Shown in pieces: positions 1 to 6,756 of a stretch of DNA of 11,303 nucleotides. Numbering within the stretch: position 1 is the stretch's first letter; the number at the start of each line of letters is the position of its first letter. The stretch is taken from contig JBBQBQ010000104.1 in assembly GCA_038317685.1 (NCBI GenBank), positions 1-11,303 on the forward strand, in the 5' to 3' direction. The translations under genes and the position numbers were made by a program. The notes beneath the pieces were generated by a model. That model was not told the origin of the DNA and made no database searches. It was given only the letters and a program-made list of their open reading frames with translations. Source of the stretch: JBBQBQ01 sp038317685. Its GTDB lineage: Bacteria > Desulfobacterota > Desulfuromonadia > Desulfuromonadales > DDH964.

Positions 1-587
1 AAGGCGCCGCCGGCGTTGGCGGCGACGACCACATTGATACAGGCGACGATGACAAATTTGCGGTTGTCCCCCCCCACCGCCATGACCACCGCTCCCATCA
101 ACAGGGCCGTTGTCAGATTGTCCGCCACCGGCGAGATGAAGAAGGCGAGAAGGCCGGTCAGCCAGAAGACCACCCTCAGGCTGAAACCGCGACTGACCAG
201 CCAGGACCGCAGCGCCAGAAAGACCTGGCGCTCATCGAGAGCATTGATATAGGTCATGGCTGCCAACAGGAAAAGAAAAAGTTCGGCGTACTCAATCAGG
301 TTCTCTTTGATGGCGGCATGCGGGGTCTCCACATCGCCGATGGCGGCGTAGGCCAATGCCACCAAGACCCAGATGACCCCGGCGGCCAACATGACCGGCT
401 TGCTCTTGCGCAGATGCAACTGTTCCTCGAAGATCACCAATCCGTAAGCGGCGACGAAGAGCACCAGGGCAAATATTCCCAACGCCGTGGCGGTCAGATC
501 CTGCACCGCGCCCTGGCCGCTGGCCAGGGCGGGAGTCGTCTGAGCGGCGACCAGAAGGACAGTCAAGGTCAAGAGTCTTGGCAGCAT
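1..587 (-). CDS. nhaD: NhaD-type Na+/H+ antiporter, N-terminal part (runs off left edge)
   Basis: Inner-membrane secondary transporter of the NhaD/ion-transporter superfamily, which exchanges Na+ (or Li+) for H+ and supports pH and sodium homeostasis. Only the first 195 codons are present; the family is usually above 400 residues, so more than half lies outside the window. Residues 1-22 look like a cleavable signal or first hydrophobic segment (ending ALA-SG). Hydrophobic segments follow at about 33-53, 64-83, 98-114 and 138-152. The stretch ISPVADNLTTALLMGAVVMA (151-170) followed by VGGDN, and the end CINVVVAANAGGA (183-195), are the family's most recognisable blocks. The ATG at 587 is preceded by AAGGA at 6 nt spacing. 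A run of eight G on the coding strand (window 68-75) encodes V171-D174. The gene lies 104 bp downstream of the DUF554 gene on the same strand. The family call is secure; the transported ion is inferred. Confidence 0.88.
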   Translation of the reverse strand, partial: MLPRLLTLTVLLVAAQTTPALASGQGAVQDLTATALGIFALVLFVAAYGLVIFEEQLHLRKSKPVMLAAGVIWVLVALAYAAIGDVETPHAAIKENLIEYAELFLFLLAAMTYINALDERQVFLALRSWLVSRGFSLRVVFWLTGLLAFFISPVADNLTTALLMGAVVMAVGGDNRKFVIVACINVVVAANAGGA

Positions 588-671
588 GGAGAGTCCTTTA
601 TCTGTGAAGGGTTTGGGAAAACAGGTGCCGCCACAATAGCACAAGATTTTAATCCGGGCACTGTCTTTTCA

Positions 672-680
672 GGGGGGGGG
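672..680. repeat. Nine-base G homopolymer in the DUF554-nhaD spacer
   Basis: Nine consecutive G (plus strand) lie in the 104-bp gap between the stop of the DUF554 gene and the nhaD start, followed by AAGGGGAAGG. On the transcribed minus strand this reads as a C-rich stretch just after the upstream stop codon. The remainder of the spacer (588-671) has no convincing terminator hairpin. Homopolymers of this length can slip during replication, but no function is shown by the sequence. Confidence 0.8.
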
Positions 681-691
681 AAGGGGAAGGT

Positions 692-1375
692 CTAGGCCAG
701 TCCGCAAAGCCACATCAGGGCGATGGATAGGAAAATTCCCGGGAGGAGGTTGCCGACCGGCAGGCGCCGGATTGAGAGGAGATCGAGAGCGATGCCGACG
801 ATCAAGAGACCCCCGACGGCATTCATTTCGACAATAATTGGTTCGGTGAGGATAACCGTGGCCTGACCGGCGGCCAAGGTCATGCCGCCCTGGTAGAGGG
901 CCAGCGGCACCACCGACAGGAAGACGCCGAGGCCGAGAGTGGAGGCGAGGGCCACGGAGGCGATTCCGTCCAGAGCGCTCTTGGCGTAGAGGATGGTCGG
1001 CTTGCCGCCCAGGCCGTCCTGCAGGGAGCCCATGATCGCCATGGCGCCGACGCAGTAAAGGAGGGTCGCGGTGACAAACCCCTCCGCGATCGTTCCGGAA
1101 CCGGCAAAGCGCTGCTGCAGCCGCCGGCCGAAGGCCTCCAGCCGCGCTTCGATGCCGAGAATTTCGCCGAGCAGGCCGCCGCCGATGAGGCTGCCGATGA
1201 CGATCAGCGGCTGCTTGCTCTGCAACGCCAGCTGCAGTCCGAGGAGCAGCACCGCAAGGCCGAGGCCGGCCATCAGGGTGCCTCGCACCTTCTCCGACAT
1301 CCGGCGGCCGATGGAACAACCCAGGAGGCTCCCGGCTGTAATGGCGAGAACGTTGACCAGGGTTCCGCTGAGCAT
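692..1375 (-). CDS. DUF554 family (YqgA/YdfK-like) membrane protein
   Basis: Integral inner-membrane protein of unknown function, 227 aa, close to the usual size of the family (about 225-235 aa). It has about six or seven hydrophobic segments (roughly 4-21, 34-51, 56-73, 98-117, 137-160, 170-200 and 208-225). Family-like blocks are the start MLSGTLVNVLAITAGSLLG, the segment FVTATLLYCVGAMAIMGSLQ (100-119) followed by DGLGG, and KSALDGIASVALAS (132-145). An upstream in-frame ATG at 1657 would give 321 aa, but that extension is hydrophilic, unlike the family, and would overlap the prfB start. The ATG at 1375 has AAAGGAG about 5 nt upstream and matches the family N-terminus, so it was chosen. It may share a transcript with the antiporter gene downstream, as no clear terminator separates them. 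The family call is secure; the biochemical role is unknown. Confidence 0.88.
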   Translation of the reverse strand: MLSGTLVNVLAITAGSLLGCSIGRRMSEKVRGTLMAGLGLAVLLLGLQLALQSKQPLIVIGSLIGGGLLGEILGIEARLEAFGRRLQQRFAGSGTIAEGFVTATLLYCVGAMAIMGSLQDGLGGKPTILYAKSALDGIASVALASTLGLGVFLSVVPLALYQGGMTLAAGQATVILTEPIIVEMNAVGGLLIVGIALDLLSIRRLPVGNLLPGIFLSIALMWLCGLA

Positions 1376-1426
1376 GAATGCTCCTTTCGGGGCGGCAGGG
1401 TTCAGGATCGGGGTGCGGGCCGCAGG

Positions 1427-1455
1427 ATTCTTGCATATCGGACCGCCGAGTTCAA
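1427..1455 (-). promoter_or_regulatory. Predicted sigma-70-like promoter for the DUF554 gene
   Basis: Reading the minus strand, TTGAAC (1455-1450) is followed after 17 nt by AAGAAT (1432-1427), with TGC directly before it, an extended -10 arrangement. It lies about 50 nt before the DUF554 start codon. The -10 matches consensus at 4 of 6 positions, so this is a reasonable but unproven call. Confidence 0.4.
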
Positions 1456-1546
1456 GGGGGTCGAACTTCCCCCGGCCAGACGCCCCCGGCAAAATTCGAA
1501 ACTCCGGGCACAGCACCGGCATTTCCAGCGCAAGCAAAGAGAACGC

Positions 1547-1575
1547 TTGTGGAATCGCCCGGCAGTCGCTATAAT
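1547..1575 (+). promoter_or_regulatory. Predicted sigma-70-like promoter for prfB
   Basis: TTGTGG (1547-1552), a 17-nt spacer and a perfect TATAAT (1570-1575), 38 nt before the prfB ATG. An imperfect inverted repeat, CAAGC (1531-1535) and GCTTG (1545-1549), overlaps the -35 element and could be an operator or chance. This is the likely start of the prfB - lipoprotein - lysS - lolC/E - lolD transcript. Confidence 0.65.
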
Positions 1576-1613
1576 CGCCACCTTGTAAAAACACCCCAGC
1601 CGGGAGAAACGCC

Positions 1614-2709
1614 ATGTTCCGCGAAGCAACTGAAACCCTCAAAGAAATCCAAGTCAAGCTCGCCGAGCTGAGGAGGTATCTTTGACGTAGAGGGAAAGAA
1701 GGAACGGGTGGCGGAACTCGAAGCGGAGATCGCCAAGCCGGACTTCTGGAACCAGGGGGACAGAGCCCAGGAACTGCTGCGGGAACGCACCACCCTCCAA
1801 AAGGTGGTGGAAGGGCTGGAAGAGGCCGGCAGCGAGGCCGAAGACCTGCTGGTCCTGGCCGAACTCGGCGAAGAGAGCGAAGACGAGGCGACCCTGAAGG
1901 AGATCGGCGAACTCCTGCCGCTTCTGGAGGCCAAGGTCAGTCGGATGGAGTTCGCCCGGATGCTCTCCGGGGAGTACGATGCCAACAACGCCATCGTCAG
2001 CATCAACGCCGGTGCCGGCGGCACCGAGGCCCAGGATTGGGGCGAGATGGTGCTGCGCATGTACCTGCGCTTCTGCGAGAAGAAGGGGTTTCGCACCGAG
2101 GTCACCGACTACCAGCCCGGCGAGGAAGCCGGGATCAAGGGGGTCACCTTCAGCGTCGAGGGAGCCTACGCCTATGGCTATATGCATGCGGAGATGGGGA
2201 TCCACCGGCTGGTGCGCATCTCCCCTTTCGACAGCAACGCGAGACGCCACACCTCCTTCTGCTCGGTTTTCGTCTTCCCCGAACTCCCCGACGACATCGA
2301 CGTGGAGATCAACGAGAAGGATCTGAGGATCGACACCTACCGCAGCAGTGGTGCCGGCGGCCAGCACGTCAACAAAACCGAGTCGGCGATCCGCATCACC
2401 CACATCCCGTCCGGCATCGTCGTCGCCTGCCAGAACGAGCGCTCCCAGCACAAGAACCGCGCCACCGCCATGAAACAGCTGCGGGCGCGACTCTTCGAGC
2501 GGGAGGTGCGGCGCAAGGCGGAGGAGGCGGAGGTGATCGGCGGCGAAAAGAAGGAAATCGGCTGGGGGAGCCAGATCCGTTCCTACGTTCTCCACCCTTA
2601 CCGGATGGTCAAGGACCACCGCACCGGGTACGAAGTCGGCAACACCGACGCCGTCCTTGACGGCAACATCGAAGATTTCATCGAAGCCTATCTGCTGAGC
2701 AAGAAATAG
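1614..2709 (+). CDS. prfB: Peptide chain release factor 2 (RF2), with programmed +1 frameshift
   Basis: RF2 terminates translation at UGA and UAA codons by entering the ribosomal A site and triggering peptidyl-tRNA hydrolysis. The reading frame is join(1614..1682, 1684..2709): 23 codons end at an in-frame TGA (1683-1685), and a +1 shift continues with GAC, giving 364 aa (E. coli RF2 has 365). Landmarks in the joined protein are the N-terminal helical domain (about 1-110), the stop-codon recognition tripeptide SPF at 203-205 and the catalytic GGQ at 248-250 within RSSGAGGQHVNKTES. The residue matching E. coli position 246, variable between strains there, is Ser. The ATG at 1614 has GGGAG 7 nt upstream; taking the uninterrupted frame alone would miss the first 23 residues. 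The gene ends in TAG, which RF2 itself does not read. The gene is probably autoregulated through the frameshift. Confidence 0.97.
1671..1686 (+). promoter_or_regulatory. prfB programmed +1 ribosomal frameshift site
   Basis: The site reads AGGAGG (1671-1676), TAT, CTT (1680-1682), TGA (1683-1685), C. The internal Shine-Dalgarno-like AGGAGG sits 3 nt before the slippery CTT codon, the spacing known from E. coli prfB (AGGGGG TAT CTT TGA C). When RF2 is scarce the ribosome pauses at UGAC and slips from CUU to UUU, entering the frame that starts with GAC. When RF2 is plentiful, termination there gives a 23-aa peptide. All four classical elements are present: internal SD, 3-nt spacer, CUU and the weak UGAC stop context. 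Confidence 0.96.
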
Positions 2710-2717
2710 CCGCGCTT

Positions 2718-2733
2718 CGGAAGCCCGGAAGCC
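2718..2733 (+). repeat. Tandem 8-bp repeat in the prfB-lipoprotein spacer
   Basis: CGGAAGCC occurs twice back to back in the 38-bp gap between prfB and the lipoprotein gene, and the short palindrome GCTTCGGAAGC (2714-2724) overlaps the first copy. There is no following T run, so this does not look like a terminator. It lies immediately before the GGAG ribosome binding site at 2738-2741. Function unknown, possibly none. Confidence 0.5.
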
Positions 2734-2747
2734 GCTTGGAGTGTCGG

Positions 2748-3944
2748 ATGACGAGCCTGCCAAACTGGAAACACCTGCCGCTGTTGGTCCTGACGATGCT
2801 GGTCCTGGGCCTGATGGCCTGCAGCAGCAATGAAGAAGGGGATCTGACTGCGCCGACGGTCTCCTTCAGCGGCACCAATCCGGTGCCGACCAGCCGCAGC
2901 CGCTACCTGGCGGGAACGCTGGAAGCGGGGGGGACCCTCAGCATCGAGGCGGAGCCTGCCGTGATCGTCAGCGATCTGGCGGTGGCGGAGGGGCGCTGGA
3001 GCTGCCGGCTCGACAAGCTGGCCGCGGGGACGAGCATTGTTTACGTCAAAGCGGTCGACCTGGTCGGCAACCAGCGCAATCTGACTTTCGCCCTGACCTA
3101 TGATCCCCTCTCCATTGACAGTTACGTTTCGCCCCTGCCGGGGACGAGTCAGACCATAGGCGGCCTGGTCGACCCGGCCGCGGTCGGCACCCTGACGGTG
3201 ACCGCCATCGGGGCTCAACTGCCCGTCATCGGCGCCGTCACGGTCGTCGGAGACCATTGGAGTGTGCCGATCAGCGATCTCGGCCCCGGCTATACCGTCC
3301 TCAAGGTGAGCATCATCCATCCCGACAGCGATCTCGGAACCCTGGAGCGGAGCGTAACCCTGACCGTCAGCGCCGCCGCTCCGGTCCTGTCCATCGACCC
3401 GCCGGTGTCACCGACCAACCTCGCCAGCCAGACCATAGCGGGAGCGCGCGGCAGCAATCTGAACGTCGGAGTTTCGGCCCCGAGCAGCTCGGTCGGTGCC
3501 GTCGATCTCTCCATCCCCGATCGCTGGAGCAGCGACCTGAGCGTTTTGAATCCGGGACCGAACCTGGTGACGGTGAGTGCCACCTCCGCCGGAACCACGG
3601 CCACCGCCCATGCCCTGATCGTTTACGACCGGGAACGGCTGGTGGCGGAACTGTCGCCGGCGGATGCTGCCGCTGAGGTCGACCCTGAGGCCGTCGTGCA
3701 GGCGGTCTTCACCGAACCGATGGATGGGACCACTCTCACCGCCGCCAACTTTCTCCTGGCAACCGGCGGCGTCCCGGTGGCCGCGAGCGTCACCTATGAT
3801 GCCGCTCTGCGCGTCGCCACCCTGACCCCTGTGGCGCCGCTGACGGCCGCCACCAGCTACAGTGCGACCTTGACGACCGCAGTCACCTCCGCCGCCGGAG
3901 CGCCCCTCCCCGCGGCGCAGGTCTGGAGCTTCACCACCCGCTGA
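2748..3944 (+). CDS. Predicted lipoprotein with three Ig-like repeats and a C-terminal Big_5-type domain
   Basis: Not a named gene. The 398-aa product begins with a lipoprotein signal: basic Lys-His at 8-9, a hydrophobic core, then lipobox LMAC with Cys25 as the lipidation site, followed by SSNEEGD. Residue 26 is Ser, so outer-membrane sorting is plausible by E. coli rules. Residues about 38-119, 123-208 and 213-294 appear to be three diverged beta-rich repeats, each with a central Trp (W84, W171, W260) in RWSCRLDKL, HWSVPISDL and RWSSDLSVL followed by a Gly/Pro turn and a Val-rich strand. Residues about 298-398 match the bacterial Ig-like Big_5 style: an SPAD start, TEPMD, ATLTPVAPL, and the end WSFTTR. 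No catalytic motif is visible, suggesting a structural, adhesive or scaffold role. The ATG at 2748 is chosen over an in-frame TTG at 2736 because GGAG (2738-2741) sits 6 nt before it. It lies 38 bp after prfB and 61 bp before lysS, probably cotranscribed. Confidence 0.85.
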   Translation: MTSLPNWKHLPLLVLTMLVLGLMACSSNEEGDLTAPTVSFSGTNPVPTSRSRYLAGTLEAGGTLSIEAEPAVIVSDLAVAEGRWSCRLDKLAAGTSIVYVKAVDLVGNQRNLTFALTYDPLSIDSYVSPLPGTSQTIGGLVDPAAVGTLTVTAIGAQLPVIGAVTVVGDHWSVPISDLGPGYTVLKVSIIHPDSDLGTLERSVTLTVSAAAPVLSIDPPVSPTNLASQTIAGARGSNLNVGVSAPSSSVGAVDLSIPDRWSSDLSVLNPGPNLVTVSATSAGTTATAHALIVYDRERLVAELSPADAAAEVDPEAVVQAVFTEPMDGTTLTAANFLLATGGVPVAASVTYDAALRVATLTPVAPLTAATSYSATLTTAVTSAAGAPLPAAQVWSFTTR

Positions 3945-4005
3945 GATCGGTCCTCAAGTTGACCGTCCGCCGGGCCCATTACCATTCCGAAAGGCCGCAC
4001 CTGCC

Positions 4006-5490
4006 ATGGAAGAACTGAACGACTTCGTCCTGCAGCGCCGCGCCAAGACCGCCGAGCTGCGGGCCCAGGGGCAAAATCCCTATGCCAACGATTTCCCCGT
4101 CAGCCACACCGCCGCCGAGGTTCATGCCGCTCACGCCGAGGACGACCCCGCCGACCTCGAAGGTTGTTCCGCCCGCTACGTCCTCGGAGGCCGGATCATG
4201 GCCCGCCGCGACTTCGGCAAGGCTGCCTTTATCCAGATTCAGGACCGCTCCGGCCGCCTGCAGGTCTACGTCGGCCGCGACCACCTCGGCGAGGCGGCCT
4301 TCGAGCAATTCAAGAAGCTTGACCTCGGCGACATCGTCGGGGTTGGCGGCACCCCGTTTCGCACCAAGACCGGTGAGCTTTCCCTGCGCGCCGATGCCTT
4401 GCGGCTTCTGACCAAGTCCCTGCAGCCCCTCCCCGAGAAGTGGCACGGTTTGACCGACGTCGAAACCCGCTACCGGCAGCGTTATCTCGACCTGATCGTC
4501 AATCCCGAGACCCGGGACATCTTCCGTAAGCGCAGCCGGATCATCGGCCTGATCCGCGCCTTCATGGAGGAACGCGACTTCCTCGAAGTCGAGACGCCGA
4601 TGATGCAGCCGATCGCCGGCGGCGCCACCGCCCGGCCTTTCGTCACCCATCACAACACCTTGAAGATGGACCTGTTCCTGCGGATCGCCCCGGAGCTTTA
4701 CCTGAAGCGGCTCGTCGTCGGCGGCTTTGAACGGGTCTTCGAGATCAACCGCAACTTCCGCAACGAGGGGATCTCCATCCGTCACAACCCCGAATTCACC
4801 ATGATGGAGTTCTACCAGGCGTACGCGACCTACGAGGATCTGATGGACCTCACCGAGGAGCTGATCTGTCATGTCGCCCAGGACCTTTGCGGCGGCCTGA
4901 AGCTCAGCTACGGCGGCCGGGACCTGGATCTGGCCAGGCCCTGGGAGCGGTTGACGGTGCGGGAGGCGATCGTCAAGTTCGGTCGGGTTGCGCCCGCCGT
5001 CCTCGAAGATCGCGACCAGGCGCTGGCTTACGCGCGTTCCCTGGGGCTGCAGATCGAATCCGGGCTCGGCCACGGCAAGCTGCTGATGGAGATTTTCGAC
5101 GCCGTCGCCGAACCGCAGTTGTGGAATCCGACCTTCATCACCGCCTATCCGACGGAGGTTTCTCCCCTCTCCCGGAAGAACGATGCCGACCCATCGGTGG
5201 TTGATCGCTTCGAACTCTTCATCGTCGGCCGCGAGCTCGCCAATGCCTTTTCCGAGCTCAATGACCCCGATGACCAGAAACAACGTTTTTTGAACCAGCT
5301 CGCCGAGAAGGAAGCCGGCGACGAGGAGGCCCATGCCATGGATGAGGACTACATCCGTGCTCTCGAACATGGCTTGCCGCCGACCGCCGGGGAGGGAATC
5401 GGCATCGACCGGCTGGTGATGCTCCTCACCGACTCCGCCTCGATTCGCGATGTCATCCTCTTCCCCCAACTGCGGGCGGAAAGTAAATAG
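4006..5490 (+). CDS. lysS: Lysyl-tRNA synthetase, class II
   Basis: Cytoplasmic enzyme that charges tRNA-Lys using lysine and ATP. The product is 494 aa (E. coli LysS 505). Domain order: an N-terminal helix (1-25); the OB-fold anticodon-binding domain (about 58-145, including GGRIMARRDFGKAAFIQIQD and LGDIVGVGG); then the class II catalytic core. Motif 1 includes RAFMEERDFLEVETPMM. Motif 2 is FERVFEINRNFRNEGIS, with R252 and E254. Motif 3 is GIGIDRLVML, with the ATP-binding Arg at 469. The stretch FITAYPTEVSPLSR and the acidic FSELNDPDDQ block are typical of bacterial LysRS. The ATG at 4006 fits the family N-terminus; the best upstream ribosome site is GAAAGG (3989-3994), with a longish 11-nt spacing, so modest initiation or coupling is possible. 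The stop lies 12 bp before the lolC/E gene. Confidence 0.97.
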   Translation: MEELNDFVLQRRAKTAELRAQGQNPYANDFPVSHTAAEVHAAHAEDDPADLEGCSARYVLGGRIMARRDFGKAAFIQIQDRSGRLQVYVGRDHLGEAAFEQFKKLDLGDIVGVGGTPFRTKTGELSLRADALRLLTKSLQPLPEKWHGLTDVETRYRQRYLDLIVNPETRDIFRKRSRIIGLIRAFMEERDFLEVETPMMQPIAGGATARPFVTHHNTLKMDLFLRIAPELYLKRLVVGGFERVFEINRNFRNEGISIRHNPEFTMMEFYQAYATYEDLMDLTEELICHVAQDLCGGLKLSYGGRDLDLARPWERLTVREAIVKFGRVAPAVLEDRDQALAYARSLGLQIESGLGHGKLLMEIFDAVAEPQLWNPTFITAYPTEVSPLSRKNDADPSVVDRFELFIVGRELANAFSELNDPDDQKQRFLNQLAEKEAGDEEAHAMDEDYIRALEHGLPPTAGEGIGIDRLVMLLTDSASIRDVILFPQLRAESK

Positions 5491-5502
5491 CCCCGGACTC
5501 CC

Positions 5503-6756
5503 ATGACCTACGAATGGTTCGTGAGCCTGCGATACCTGCGGGCCAAGCGCAAACAGACCTTCATCTCGGTCATCTCCTTCATCTCCATTGCCGGGGTGAC
5601 TCTGGGGGTGGCGGCGCTGATCGTGGTCTTGGCGGTCATGACCGGTTTCCATGACGGCGTCCGCAAACAGATCCTCGGCAATGTTCCTCATGTGCTGGTC
5701 CAGAAGAACGGCGAAGACCTGCGGGACTTCCAGGCCCTGGCGGCGCGGATTGCCAAGCTCCCCCATGTGACCGAGGCGACCCCCTTCGTCGCCAAGGAGG
5801 CAATGCTGCTCTCGCAACGCAACGTCGCGGCGGCCAACATTAAGGGGATCGAGGCCGGCAACAAGATCTTCCGGCAGGCGTTTTTGACCGCCGGCAAGGA
5901 GGATATCCAGAAACTCCTGCTGGACCCCGGCCAAGCGGGACTGCCGGGGGTCATCATCGGCCTCGATACCGCCACCACCCTCGGCGTGGCGGTGGGGGAC
6001 ACCATCAACATCATCCCGCCGTTGTTTACCATCACCCCCTTCGGCATGATCCCCAAGATGAAACCGTTTCGCATCGTCGGCATCTTCCGGCAGCGGGGCG
6101 GCTTCATCGACACCTTCTACGCCTACGTGTCCCTTCCTGAAGCCCAGCTCCTTCTCGAAACACCCGGCCAGGCGAGCGGCATCGAGGTCGAGGTCGACTC
6201 CTTCGACCAGGCCCAGCCGGTGGCGGCGCAGCTGCGCCGGGAGTTGCCCTACCCTTATGTGGTACGCTCCTGGGAGGACATCTTCGGGTCCTTCCTGTCG
6301 GCCCTGAAGCTCGAGAAGCTCGGCCTCTTCATCGTTCTTGCCATCATCGTGCTGGTCGCCGCCTTCAATATCGGCACCACCCTGATCATGGTGGTCATGG
6401 AGAAGCACAAGGACATCGCCATCTTTCGCGCCATGGGGGCGAACGCTCGCAGCATCATGAAGATTTTCGTCCTGGAGGGGCTGGTGATCGGCACCCTGGG
6501 GACGTTCCTCGGCACCATCCTCGGACTGGTGATCGCCAAGAACGCCGATCCCCTGATCAAGGGGCTGGAAGGACTGCTGCATGTCAAGATCTTCGACCAG
6601 TCGGTCTATGGGATGGACACCTTTCCCTCGGTCGTCAACACCAGCGACGTGTTGGTGGTCATGGCGGTCGCCATGGGCATCTCCCTGATCGCCACCATTT
6701 ATCCGGCCTGGCGGGCGGCGCGCATGGACCCGGCCGAGGCGCTCCGCTATGACTGA
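5503..6756 (+). CDS. lolC: Lipoprotein-releasing ABC transporter permease, LolC/LolE family (LolC-like)
   Basis: Inner-membrane subunit of the LolCDE-type MacB-fold transporter, which extracts outer-membrane-destined lipoproteins and passes them to LolA. The product is 417 aa with four hydrophobic segments (about 21-48, 273-298, 320-345, 382-402) and a large periplasmic domain between the first two. The N-terminus WFVSLRYLRAKRKQTFISVI and the C-terminus PAWRAARMDPAEALRYD are family signatures. The cytoplasmic stretch EKHKDIAIFRAMGA (300-313) is the expected coupling-helix region facing LolD. Residues P172-P184 (PPLFTITPFGMIP) align with the 13-residue Hook of E. coli LolC (P167-P179), which binds LolA and is absent from LolE, so this is the LolA-docking type. 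Only one permease gene is visible here. No strong ribosome site precedes the ATG (a GGA at 5495-5497), suggesting coupling to lysS 12 bp upstream. Its end overlaps lolD by 8 bp. Confidence 0.93.
   Translation: MTYEWFVSLRYLRAKRKQTFISVISFISIAGVTLGVAALIVVLAVMTGFHDGVRKQILGNVPHVLVQKNGEDLRDFQALAARIAKLPHVTEATPFVAKEAMLLSQRNVAAANIKGIEAGNKIFRQAFLTAGKEDIQKLLLDPGQAGLPGVIIGLDTATTLGVAVGDTINIIPPLFTITPFGMIPKMKPFRIVGIFRQRGGFIDTFYAYVSLPEAQLLLETPGQASGIEVEVDSFDQAQPVAAQLRRELPYPYVVRSWEDIFGSFLSALKLEKLGLFIVLAIIVLVAAFNIGTTLIMVVMEKHKDIAIFRAMGANARSIMKIFVLEGLVIGTLGTFLGTILGLVIAKNADPLIKGLEGLLHVKIFDQSVYGMDTFPSVVNTSDVLVVMAVAMGISLIATIYPAWRAARMDPAEALRYD

Noticed and set aside
633..665. Possible nhaD promoter: extended -10 TGC-TATTGT on the minus strand (641-633), or CTGAAA with TAAAAT
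   Set aside because: The first has no acceptable -35 at 16-18 nt and the second has a 15-nt spacer, so neither is strong enough to list.
16..695. Plus-strand open frames at 16-252 and 318-695
   Set aside because: They are shadows of the minus-strand NhaD-type gene, whose conserved blocks read clearly in the opposite frame.
1376..1657. N-terminal extension of the DUF554 protein to an upstream ATG
   Set aside because: It would add 94 hydrophilic residues unlike the family, overlap the prfB start and its promoter, and ignore the good AAAGGAG site before the ATG at 1375.
1683..1685. In-frame TGA as a nonsense mutation making prfB a pseudogene
   Set aside because: The full frameshift signal surrounds it and the downstream frame is complete with SPF and GGQ, so it is programmed recoding.
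3959..3987. TTGACC as a -35 for an internal lysS promoter
   Set aside because: No hexamer at 16-18 nt downstream resembles TATAAT; the best, TACCAT, is at 15 nt and matches 4 of 6.
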